From an uncultured Ruminococcus sp. (lineage in GTDB: Bacteria > Bacillota > Clostridia > Oscillospirales > Acutalibacteraceae), in the NCBI GenBank assembly GCA_902798365.1, contig CADBWP010000001.1, forward strand, positions 39,344 through 103,343: a DNA stretch of 64,000 bases, written 5' to 3'. Position 1 is the first letter of the stretch; every line of letters starts with the position of its first letter. A program made the translations under genes and the position numbers. Under the pieces are notes generated by a model. It was not told where the DNA came from. It ran no database searches and worked only from the letters and a program-made list of their open reading frames with translations. Of this stretch, positions 1-6,751 are shown piece by piece.

Positions 1-503
1 TCGCCCAGCTCTGCCGAAAAATCCGCGCCCGTGTGCGGCTTCCAGGAGTTTATCGTCTTGAAGTAGGTGGGGCTTTTGCTGTAGGGACGCGATATTATTC
101 CCGTTTTTGTGGGCTTTGTAAGGCTTATCTCGGCAGAAAGCATGGTTTCGAGCGCGTCATCTGACACGGTAGCCGAGGTTGATGCGGCTGTCGTGGCAGG
201 ACGTGTGGTAACGGCAGGCAGAGTGTCGGGCTCCGAGGTCGCCGTTGGGATCGTCACGGGGTCGGTCTTAATCTCTGCAAGACCGAGTGTGGGCGCCGGC
301 GGTGTGGCGTGAACACCCGTTACGGGCTGATTGACCGTAACCGTTTTGGCGCTGCCCGAGCCTGATTTGCCCGTTACCGTGCGATATGTTGAATACACCG
401 CCATACAAACCGCTATAAGGCAGATGGAAAAGGCTGTGTAAAAGCCGATTTTTTCGCGGAGACTTCGTCCGCTTTTGCTGTGGTTTCCATAATATTTGCT
501 CAT
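1..503 (-). CDS. SpoIIQ-like membrane-anchored M23 peptidase (partial, N-terminal part)
   Basis: The gene is cut by the window edge; about 167 residues are readable from the ATG at 503. A short basic N-terminus (MSKYYGNHSKSGR) is followed by one membrane segment at about residues 21-41, then a Thr/Pro-rich linker. The last visible part contains WKPHTGADFSAELG, which matches the start of an M23 (LytM) domain, H-x-G-x-D-F/I-x-A. SpoIIQ proteins have this same layout: one membrane anchor, a linker and a LytM domain in the forespore membrane that forms a channel with SpoIIIAH. Whether the catalytic His residues survive cannot be seen. The ribosome binding site GGAGGTG lies inside a terminator-like hairpin (510-540). 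An ordinary M23 wall hydrolase is the alternative. Confidence 0.6.
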   Translation of the reverse strand, partial: MSKYYGNHSKSGRSLREKIGFYTAFSICLIAVCMAVYSTYRTVTGKSGSGSAKTVTVNQPVTGVHATPPAPTLGLAEIKTDPVTIPTATSEPDTLPAVTTRPATTAASTSATVSDDALETMLSAEISLTKPTKTGIISRPYSKSPTYFKTINSWKPHTGADFSAELG

Positions 504-540
504 AAAAAAGCACCTCCGACTATATTGTTGACGGAGATGC
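504..540 (-). terminator. Terminator-like hairpin after copA whose 3' arm is the next gene's ribosome binding site
   Basis: Arms 532-540 and 510-518 pair (one mismatch) around a 13-base loop. On the minus strand the hairpin is followed by six T (509-504) and then directly by the ATG at 503. The GGAGGTG of the 3' arm is the only Shine-Dalgarno sequence for the SpoIIQ-like gene. In the plus direction the hairpin is followed by GTTTTTTATT, so it may act both ways. Confidence 0.65.
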
Positions 541-573
541 GTTTTTTATTCATTTTTGCTGTGCGCGATTGTT

Positions 574-774
574 TTAGTTCACTTTATATCCCTGCGCTTC
601 GACAGCCTCCTTAAGCGTGTCAAACGGCACGTCCTCGTTAAGTGTGACCTTGGCGCTGTTCTTTTTGTGGCTGACCTCGGCGGCATTTACCTGCGGAAGC
701 GCCTCGAGCGCTGACTTCACCCGCGCCTCGCAATGCTCGCACATCATGCCCTCGATGTTCATTTTTACTTTCAT
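574..774 (-). CDS. Candidate free CopZ-like copper chaperone from an internal in-frame start in copA
   Basis: In frame within copA, the ATG at 774 (codon 770) begins MKVKMNIEGMMCEHCEARV, a complete 66-residue HMA domain of normal CopZ size. AAGGAG lies at 784-789, nine bases before this ATG, an ideal spacing for initiation. The same stretch can thus be made both as the tail of CopA and as a free Cu(I) chaperone handing copper to the pump. E. coli obtains a chaperone from its copA by programmed frameshifting; here internal initiation would do the job. Whether the site is used is inference; the signal itself is plain. Confidence 0.45.
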   Translation of the reverse strand: MKVKMNIEGMMCEHCEARVKSALEALPQVNAAEVSHKKNSAKVTLNEDVPFDTLKEAVEAQGYKVN

Positions 775-3081
775 TTCGTCTGTCTCCTTTTCGGTTATTT
801 TTTCCGTTGTTACGGTTTGCTGCAATTGTTTTTCGCTGTGCTTTGGGCGTATGCGCACAAGATTAAGCCTGAGCGCGTTTGTTACCACGCAAAAGCTTGA
901 TAGGCTCATGGCGGCTGCACCGAACATGGGATTCATCCTCCAGCCCAGCAGGGCGATGAACGCGCCTGCCGCAAGCGGAATACCCACGGCATTGTATATG
1001 AACGCCCAAAACAGGTTTTGGTGAATGTTGCGCAGGGTTGCTCTGCCCAAGCGTATTGCCGCTGCAACGTCGCTGAGGCTGCTGTTCATAAGCACCACGT
1101 CGGCGGCGTCTATGGCAACGTCGGTGCCTGCGCCTATTGCAATACCCGTGTCGGCTGTGGTCAGCGCCGGCGCGTCGTTTATGCCGTCGCCTACCATCGC
1201 CGTTTTGCCGCCGGTTTTGAGCCTTTCTATCTCACGCGCCTTGCTGTCGGGCAGCACCTCTGCTATCACCTCGTCAACGCCCGCCTGCCTGCCTATCGCG
1301 GCTGCGGTTTGCTTGTTGTCGCCGGTGAGCATGACAACGCGTATGCCCATAGCCTTAAGCTGAGCTATCGCGTCGGGGCTGTCGGGCTTTATTACGTCGG
1401 CAACAGCTATGATGCCCATAAGTATATTTCCTTTTGAGAAATATAGCGGAGTTTTACCCTCGGATGCAAGCTCTTGTGCGCGACTGCTTACGGCGTGAGG
1501 TATCTCGCATTTTTCTTTTATGAAATTATAATTGCCGCCATACACCGATTCTCCGTCAAGCGTTCCTCCCAAGCCGTTGCCTGCGCTTACGGCAAAGTCT
1601 TTTATTTCCGATACAGAAATATTATTCTCGCTCGCATATGCCATGACCGCCCTTGCAAGCGGATGCTCGCTTTTCGCCTCGAGAGAAGCCGCCGCAAAAA
1701 GCAGCGCGTTTTCATCTGTTTCATAGGGCAGGATGTCGGTCACAACGGGTTCGCCGCGCGTTATAGTGCCTGTTTTGTCGAGCGCGACGGTTTTAATCCT
1801 GCCGGTTTCTTCAAGTGCAGCGGCGCTTTTGAAGAGTATTCCGTTCCTCGCACCGACACCGCTGCCGACCATGATAGCAACGGGCGTTGCAAGACCGAGA
1901 GCGCAGGGGCAGCTTATCACCAGCACGGAGATCGCCCTTGCCAGCGCAGAGCCCACAGACTCGCCCAAAACGAGCCACACAACAGCCGTTATCGCTGCTA
2001 TCACAATTACAGCAGGTACAAACACGCCCGACACCCTGTCGGCGATTTTGGCTATGGGAGCCTTGGTTGCCGCCGCGTCGCTCACCATTTTTATTATTTG
2101 TGAAAGCGCGGTGTCCTCGCCTACCCTTGCAGCGGTGCATTTTATATAGCCCGAGCGGTTTATTGTCGCCGCCGAAACCGCGTCGCCGACGGCTTTATCA
2201 ACGGGCACGCTCTCGCCCGTCAGCGCCGATTCATCCACCGCCGCCGAGCCTTCAATAATAACTCCGTCAACGGGAATACTGCCGCCCGGGCGCACAACGA
2301 ACACGTCACCCTTTTGCACCGTTTCAACGGGAACCTCGGTCTCGGCTCCGTCCTTTATGATGACCGCTGTCTTTGGCGAAAGATCCATCAGGCTTTTGAG
2401 TGCGTCGGTAGTTTTGCCCTTTGAGCGCGCCTCGAGCAGCTTGCCGACGGTTATCAGCGTGAGTATCATAGCCGCCGACTCGAAGTACATTTCGTGAGAA
2501 AGGCTCATTACCGCCGCCGCATCGCCTGAAAGCTGTGCGCCGGTCATTGCAAACAGCACATATGTGCTGTAGCCGAACGCCGCCGTGGAGCCCAGCGCCA
2601 CAAGGGTGTCCATATTTGGCGCGCGGTGAAGCAAGCCCTTAAAGCCGCTGATGAAAAACCTTTGGTTTATCACCATAACCATCGCGGCAAGCAAAAGCTG
2701 AACAAGCCCCACGGCGATGTGGTTGCCCTCGAAAAAAGGAGGCAGAGGCAACCCGAGCATTGCGTGCCCCATTGAAAAGTACATGAGCGCGAGCAGGAAC
2801 ACTACCGAGGCTGTAAGCCGCTTAAGGATTTTGGGTGTTTCCTTCTCTTTAAGACCGTCGTCGTCTGACTGCCGACGCGTTTCACCCTTTACCGCCGCGC
2901 CGTAGCCCGCGTTTTCAACAGCCCTTATAATATCCTGCGGCTGCGCCTCACCCTCGACCGCCATTGAGTTTGTAAGCAGGCTGACCGAGCAGGAATCCAC
3001 GCCGTCAAGCGCGGAAACCGCCTTTTCAACACGCGCGCTGCACGCCGCGCAGCTCATTCCCGTTATGTCGTATTGCTGCAT
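574..3081 (-). CDS. copA: Copper-exporting P1B-type ATPase with N-terminal HMA and C-terminal CopZ-like domain
   Basis: This 835-residue pump exports Cu(I) across the cytoplasmic membrane using ATP. An N-terminal HMA domain (GMSCAACS, Cys about 11 and 14) is followed by paired membrane helices, the actuator motif LTGES, the ion-binding motif SCPCALG, the phosphorylation loop DKTGT and the hinge GDGINDAPA. After the last membrane pair comes a Lys/Thr/Glu-rich linker and a second HMA domain with GMMCEHC. A C-terminal HMA is unusual: CopA normally carries these domains at the N-terminus, while the chaperone CopZ is a separate gene. The linker-encoding DNA carries an internal ribosome binding site and ATG (see 574-774). 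It starts 8 bases after csoR, whose stop lies in a weak AGGTAGGTG ribosome binding site, so the two form one copper-inducible operon. Confidence 0.93.
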   Translation of the reverse strand: MQQYDITGMSCAACSARVEKAVSALDGVDSCSVSLLTNSMAVEGEAQPQDIIRAVENAGYGAAVKGETRRQSDDDGLKEKETPKILKRLTASVVFLLALMYFSMGHAMLGLPLPPFFEGNHIAVGLVQLLLAAMVMVINQRFFISGFKGLLHRAPNMDTLVALGSTAAFGYSTYVLFAMTGAQLSGDAAAVMSLSHEMYFESAAMILTLITVGKLLEARSKGKTTDALKSLMDLSPKTAVIIKDGAETEVPVETVQKGDVFVVRPGGSIPVDGVIIEGSAAVDESALTGESVPVDKAVGDAVSAATINRSGYIKCTAARVGEDTALSQIIKMVSDAAATKAPIAKIADRVSGVFVPAVIVIAAITAVVWLVLGESVGSALARAISVLVISCPCALGLATPVAIMVGSGVGARNGILFKSAAALEETGRIKTVALDKTGTITRGEPVVTDILPYETDENALLFAAASLEAKSEHPLARAVMAYASENNISVSEIKDFAVSAGNGLGGTLDGESVYGGNYNFIKEKCEIPHAVSSRAQELASEGKTPLYFSKGNILMGIIAVADVIKPDSPDAIAQLKAMGIRVVMLTGDNKQTAAAIGRQAGVDEVIAEVLPDSKAREIERLKTGGKTAMVGDGINDAPALTTADTGIAIGAGTDVAIDAADVVLMNSSLSDVAAAIRLGRATLRNIHQNLFWAFIYNAVGIPLAAGAFIALLGWRMNPMFGAAAMSLSSFCVVTNALRLNLVRIRPKHSEKQLQQTVTTEKITEKETDEMKVKMNIEGMMCEHCEARVKSALEALPQVNAAEVSHKKNSAKVTLNEDVPFDTLKEAVEAQGYKVN

Positions 3082-3089
3082 TTTGTCAC

Positions 3090-3392
3090 CTACCTCATCA
3101 GCTTTTGCAGGGCTAAAACGAGCTCGTCGATGGTTTCGTCCCTGCCTTCTCTTATATCGTTTGCCACACAGGTGTGGATATGCGCCGAAAGCAGCTCGCG
3201 GTTAAAGGAATTGATGGCAGCAGACGCGGCGGCGGACTGCGTGAGTATATCTATGCAGTAAGCGTCGCACTCTACCATTTTGCGTATGCCGCGAATCTGA
3301 CCCTCTATGCGGCTGAGGCGGTTGATAAGCCTTTTTACCTCGGCATCGTCGCGTTTTTTTGTTTTATGCACACAACATTCATGCTCCGTCAT
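3090..3392 (-). CDS. csoR: CsoR-family copper-sensing transcriptional repressor
   Basis: This 100-residue all-helical DUF156 protein matches the CsoR family along its length (RLSRIEGQIRGIRKMVE near residue 25). The Cys-His-Cys copper site is visible: C in VECDAYC, then H and C in SAHIHTC. Cu(I) binding releases CsoR from DNA. It is the first gene of the csoR-copA operon and a 17-base palindrome sits in its own promoter, so it is very likely autoregulated. Other DUF156 members sense nickel, formaldehyde or sulfide; the adjacent copper pump and the operator type favour copper. Confidence 0.92.
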   Translation of the reverse strand: MTEHECCVHKTKKRDDAEVKRLINRLSRIEGQIRGIRKMVECDAYCIDILTQSAAASAAINSFNRELLSAHIHTCVANDIREGRDETIDELVLALQKLMR

Positions 3393-3427
3393 AATATCAG
3401 CTCCCGTGTTTTTGTTTCCATGTGTAT

Positions 3428-3457
3428 ATTATATACCCCATAGGGGTATTTTGTCAA
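3428..3457 (-). promoter_or_regulatory. csoR-copA promoter with CsoR operator in the spacer
   Basis: On the minus strand TTGACA (3457-3452) and TATAAT (3433-3428) are separated by 18 bases. The spacer and one base of the -10 are filled by the perfect palindrome ATACCCCATAGGGGTAT (3433-3449), the G/C-cored type bound by CsoR. A repressor bound here would block RNA polymerase directly. Confidence 0.85.
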
Positions 3458-3465
3458 GCACAAAA

Positions 3466-3496
3466 AAAGCGCCGGCGGGGCGCCGGTGGGCGCTTT
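3466..3496 (-). terminator. GC-rich hairpin repeat acting as second terminator of the rpsF operon
   Basis: AAAGCGCC (3466-3473) pairs with GGCGCTTT (3489-3496), with a further GC-rich inner stem; on the minus strand it is followed by a run of seven T (3468-3462). It insulates the csoR promoter from the ribosomal operon. It contains one copy (3480-3493) of the dispersed motif GCGCCCACCGGCGC. Confidence 0.6.
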
Positions 3497-3628
3497 CTCC
3501 GCCTTTGAAAAACTTTTTAATAATTTAAGGGTTTCCGAAACGGCGGGTCAAAAATCGTATTGTCCGATGATGCCGCATTACCGACCGTAAAAAAACTGTG
3601 CTACAGAGCGTTGTGTTTGCCAATCGCA

Positions 3629-3658
3629 TAAAAAAACACCGTGCATTTCTGCACGGTG
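3629..3658 (-). terminator. rpsR terminator
   Basis: CACCGTGCA and TGCACGGTG (3637-3658) form a nine-pair stem with a four-base loop, followed on the minus strand by a run of T (3636-3630). It lies 12 bases after rpsR and closes the rpsF-ssb-rpsR operon. Confidence 0.85.
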
Positions 3659-3669
3659 CAAAATCCGGT

Positions 3670-3909
3670 TTAGTCGGCGGAATAAGGAAGCAGCGCAATT
3701 TTACGCGCACGCTTGATAGATGTTGTGAGGTCGCGCTGATGTCTTGCGCAAGTGCCTGTTACACGGCGGGGAAGGATCTTTCCTCTCTCGGACATGTAGC
3801 GGCGCAGACGGGCGATATCCTTGTAGTCGATATGCTCTACCTTATCTACGCAGAAGCCGCAAACCTTCTTGCGTGACTTTCTGCCACGGTTGTTGGGTCT
3901 TTCAGCCAT
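3670..3909 (-). CDS. rpsR: Small ribosomal subunit protein bS18
   Basis: The 79-residue basic protein is a full-length S18, with the hallmark segment [18 protein letters not shown] and TGTCARHQR. It binds the central domain of 16S rRNA as a heterodimer with S6. The CGFC pair near residue 17 plus C and H near residue 54 suggest the zinc-binding (C+) version. It is last in the operon after ssb; a clear GGAGAAC-type ribosome binding site precedes the ATG and a terminator follows. Confidence 0.97.
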   Translation of the reverse strand: MAERPNNRGRKSRKKVCGFCVDKVEHIDYKDIARLRRYMSERGKILPRRVTGTCARHQRDLTTSIKRARKIALLPYSAD

Positions 3910-3974
3910 TGTGAGTTCTCCTTTCAGCGAGAATTGATTATAATTTAGTTAGTATTCAAAAATTGATGTGAGCC

Positions 3975-4505
3975 TCAGAACGGAAGGTCGTCGTCAAGGG
4001 GCATGTCCTGAAAATCAGCGTCCGAGCCGCTCTGATAAGAGGGCTGAGCGGGCTCCTGATATGCCGGAGCCGCGGGCGCGGGTGGCGCCTGCTGATAAGA
4101 CGGTGCGCCGTAGGACTGATTGCCGTATGACTGATTGCCATAGGACTGTCCGCCGTAGGACTGATTGTAGCCGCCGGCGTTTTCACGGCGTTCGCCCGTG
4201 AACGAAACATTATCTGCAACAACCTCTACCACATAGCGGTTGGTGCCGTCCTTTGCCTGATAGGTTCTGCTTTGAAGCTGACCCTCTACGGCGATCAACG
4301 AACCCTTGCCGAAATAACGGCACACAAATTCAGCGGTGTTTCTCCAGCAGACGATGTCGATAAAGTCTGCCTTGCGCTCCTCGCCGTTCTTGACATAAGC
4401 ACGATCAACGGCGATCCTGAAATTTGTGACGCTAAGACCCGTCGTTGTTGTCTTAAGCTCGGGATCTGCAACTAATCTGCCCATTAAAATAACTCTGTTT
4501 AACAT
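3975..4505 (-). CDS. ssb: Single-stranded DNA-binding protein
   Basis: The 176-residue protein has an N-terminal OB fold (about 1-108; MLNRVILMGRL start, KADFIDIVCWRNTAEF) that coats single-stranded DNA in replication and repair. A flexible Gly/Asn/Gln/Ser/Tyr tail with repeated QSYGN units (about 115-140) leads to the acidic tip DDDLPF, which recruits replication and repair proteins. It sits between rpsF and rpsR, the standard Firmicutes order. Confidence 0.97.
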   Translation of the reverse strand: MLNRVILMGRLVADPELKTTTTGLSVTNFRIAVDRAYVKNGEERKADFIDIVCWRNTAEFVCRYFGKGSLIAVEGQLQSRTYQAKDGTNRYVVEVVADNVSFTGERRENAGGYNQSYGGQSYGNQSYGNQSYGAPSYQQAPPAPAAPAYQEPAQPSYQSGSDADFQDMPLDDDLPF

Positions 4506-4545
4506 TCGATAATCCTTTCATCTTGGGGCATTACCCTGATTCCGT

Positions 4546-4842
4546 TTATTCGTCTTCTTTTTTGATGATGATTGAACGCATTACGCCTTCGGTGATATTG
4601 TAGATACGTTCAAGCTCCGCGGGGAACTCGGCTGTACTCTCAAAATCAAAAAGAACGTAATAGCCTTCGGCTTCTTTATTGATGAGGTAAGCAAGCTTTC
4701 TCTTGCCCCATTCGTCAACGTTCTTTAAGGTGGCATGCTTCTCGATGAGATTCTTGAACTTTTCAACGATGGCCTGGATACCTTCCTCGCCCTTCTTCAT
4801 TGAAACGATCATCACGGTCTCATAATTTGCCGTTACTGCCAT
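4546..4842 (-). CDS. rpsF: Small ribosomal subunit protein bS6
   Basis: The 98-residue protein (MAVTANYETVMIVSMKKG) is an S6 with the ferredoxin-like fold and the segment KNVDEWGKRKLAYLI near residue 45. It pairs with S18 in the 30S platform. The reading frame stays open further upstream, but the start at 4842 is chosen because AGGAGGTG precedes it by a few bases and because the upstream extension runs into the promoter. It is the first gene of the operon, behind a structured leader. Confidence 0.96.
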   Translation of the reverse strand: MAVTANYETVMIVSMKKGEEGIQAIVEKFKNLIEKHATLKNVDEWGKRKLAYLINKEAEGYYVLFDFESTAEFPAELERIYNITEGVMRSIIIKKEDE

Positions 4843-4864
4843 TTCCTGCACCTCCTTCTGGACA

Positions 4865-4900
4865 TTATGGCGGATTGCTCCGCAAGGATTTGTCGCATAA
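4865..4900 (-). promoter_or_regulatory. Candidate S6:S18-binding leader RNA of the rpsF operon
   Basis: Between the promoter and rpsF, the minus-strand RNA can form a GCGGA/TCCGC stem closed by a GCAA tetraloop (4883-4870), enclosed by TTATG/CATAA (4900-4896 with 4869-4865). The strand after the inner stem carries CCGCC. Many bacterial rpsF leaders fold into a two-stem element with a CCG that S6:S18 binds for feedback. Position and CCG fit; the exact match needs a covariance model. Confidence 0.45.
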
Positions 4901-4912
4901 CGCAACAGATAT

Positions 4913-4940
4913 ATTATATCATAAAAAATCCGCTTGTCAA
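4913..4940 (-). promoter_or_regulatory. rpsF operon promoter
   Basis: Minus-strand TTGACA (4940-4935) and TATAAT (4918-4913) are both consensus with a 16-base spacer. The start of transcription would lie near 4906, leaving a leader of about 60 bases. Confidence 0.85.
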
Positions 4941-4995
4941 CCAAAAATTCACAATTATTTTCGCTTTCTTTCGCGCATTATCGGGTTATTGACAA

Positions 4996-5023
4996 TTGAC
5001 AAATATGGTAAATAAGCTATAAT
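4996..5023 (+). promoter_or_regulatory. Promoter of the first glycan export operon
   Basis: TTGACA (4996-5001), 16 bases, TATAAT (5018-5023). A roughly 100-base leader follows before the TTG start at 5129. It diverges from the rpsF promoter 56 bases away. Confidence 0.8.
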
Positions 5024-5128
5024 ATTAATTGAAAATGGAAAGTATGGGGGTTTGGCTGCGATACTTTTTCTTTCCGCTTTTACAGTACTCAATCTCAACT
5101 ATCAACTCACAGGATTGGATGTGTTTTT

Positions 5129-5977
5129 TTGTTCACTTCTATTTTTCAGGAGCACAAGGGCTTTGGAAAGCAGATTTTTCTGCTGGCAAAAAATGAGCTT
5201 ATCAAAACCTACAAGGGCGCGGTAATAGGTCCGCTGTGGTCGGTGGTAAAGCCCGCGTTCACCATTTTCGTCTATTGGTTTGCTTTTTCCGTGGGAATAA
5301 AGGCAGCAAAGGCGGGCTTCAAGGTGGATATAGGCGCCTCAAAGGCGTTTTCCGTTGACTTTTTTGCATGGATGTTTGTGGGCATAGTGCCGTGGTTTTT
5401 TATTCAGGACAGCATAATCCAGGGCGCCAAAACCCTGCGCACAAACCGACAGTTTATTACAAAGGTAAAATTTCCCGTTTCCACCATACTTACATACACG
5501 GGGCTTTCGCGGCTGTTCGTTCACGTATTCTTGGTATTGCTCATGTATGCCTACATGATCTTTTACCGCGTTACCAACGGAATGGCTCCGTTCAGCTGGT
5601 ATGATTTGCAGTTCTTCTTCTACTGTCCGCTGCTGTTTCTGTTCTTTTTGGCGCTTTCGTGGTCAACCGCGCCGATGTCGGCGTTCAGCAAGGACTTTGA
5701 AAGCCTTATCGTGTCCATTATGTCGGGCGTGTTCTGGCTGTCGGGCATCATGTACAACTCCTACAACCCCGATTTTCCGACTGGCATCAAATACTTTATG
5801 CTTGCCAACCCCATAAACTTCTTTGCAAACGGCTACCGCAACTGCTTTTTGTACAACCGCGGCTTTTGGGTGTATAAAACCGAGCTGGTTATTTTTCTGG
5901 TTGAATTTGCGGCGGTGTTCCTGCTGGGCATTTACAACTACAACCGTCTGAGGAAGAAGCTTCCCGACGTGCTGTAA
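5129..5977 (+). CDS. ABC-2 type polysaccharide/teichoic acid export permease (first system)
   Basis: The 282-residue membrane protein has six predicted membrane segments and the family signature near the N-terminus (NELIKTYKGAVIGPLWSVV), as in TagG, RfbA and Wzm. These permeases move lipid-linked glycans across the cytoplasmic membrane. Translation starts at a TTG preceded by GGATGTG, an imperfect ribosome binding site; no in-frame ATG lies nearby. It is 12 bases upstream of its ATPase and in one transcript with the LicD fusion. No glycosyltransferases are in view, so the exported glycan cannot be named. Confidence 0.88.
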   Translation: MFTSIFQEHKGFGKQIFLLAKNELIKTYKGAVIGPLWSVVKPAFTIFVYWFAFSVGIKAAKAGFKVDIGASKAFSVDFFAWMFVGIVPWFFIQDSIIQGAKTLRTNRQFITKVKFPVSTILTYTGLSRLFVHVFLVLLMYAYMIFYRVTNGMAPFSWYDLQFFFYCPLLFLFFLALSWSTAPMSAFSKDFESLIVSIMSGVFWLSGIMYNSYNPDFPTGIKYFMLANPINFFANGYRNCFLYNRGFWVYKTELVIFLVEFAAVFLLGIYNYNRLRKKLPDVL

Positions 5978-5989
5978 GGAGGGCGCGAG

Positions 5990-6751
5990 ATGTCTGACGC
6001 TATTATTACCTTTAAAAACGTAAGCAAAACCTATATACTGTACAAAAACGATCAGGCGCGTTTCAAGGCGCTGTTTATCAAGCCGAAGAACCCCAAGACA
6101 AACAAGGCGCTGAACAACGTTTCGTTTGAGATAACCCGCGGCGAATCCGTGGGCATTGTGGGCGACAACGGCGCCGGCAAATCGACCCTGCTCAAGATGA
6201 TAACCGGCGTTGCCTTTCCCGATGAGGGCGACATAATAGTTGACGGCAAGGTTGCCGCTCTGCTTGAGCTTACAGCGGGCTTCTCGCTTGAAATGACGGG
6301 CAGAGAGAACATTTATCTGAAAGGCTATATCCTCGGTCTTGAGGACGAATACATCAAAGAAATCGAAGAAAACATTATAGATTTTGCCGAGCTGGGCGAC
6401 TACATAGACCAGCCGGTAAGAACGTATTCGAGCGGTATGAAGATGCGCCTCGGATTTGCCATAAACGTCAACATAGAGCCCGACGTGCTTGTTGTTGACG
6501 AGGCTCTCGCCGTGGGCGACGCGAGCTTTAAAAGAAAATGCAAGGACAAAATAAAAGAGATTATATCCTCGGGCACAACCGTGCTGTACGTTAGCCACAG
6601 CGCAGAGTCCGTGAGAGAGATTTGCCCGCGTTCGATTTATTTGAGAAAGGGCACCGTTATCTTTGACGGCCCCACCGACGAAACTCTTCAGGTTTATCAG
6701 GATTATAAGGAGAGCGTCAAGAAGAAAATAGAAAGCGCAAAGAAGAAATGA
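5990..6751 (+). CDS. ABC transporter ATP-binding protein, polysaccharide/teichoic acid export (short Wzt/TagH type)
   Basis: A 253-residue nucleotide-binding subunit: Walker A GDNGAGKST near residue 58, signature YSSGMKMRLGFA near 141, Walker B VLVVDEALAVGD near 163 and the switch His in YVSHSAESV. It pairs with the permease just upstream to drive glycan export. Unlike the second ATPase in this region (10366) it ends soon after the ATPase core and lacks the C-terminal sugar-recognition domain. A strong AAGGAGGG ribosome binding site precedes it, and its TGA overlaps the ATG of the next gene (ATGA), so the two are translationally coupled. Confidence 0.92.
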   Translation: MSDAIITFKNVSKTYILYKNDQARFKALFIKPKNPKTNKALNNVSFEITRGESVGIVGDNGAGKSTLLKMITGVAFPDEGDIIVDGKVAALLELTAGFSLEMTGRENIYLKGYILGLEDEYIKEIEENIIDFAELGDYIDQPVRTYSSGMKMRLGFAINVNIEPDVLVVDEALAVGDASFKRKCKDKIKEIISSGTTVLYVSHSAESVREICPRSIYLRKGTVIFDGPTDETLQVYQDYKESVKKKIESAKKK

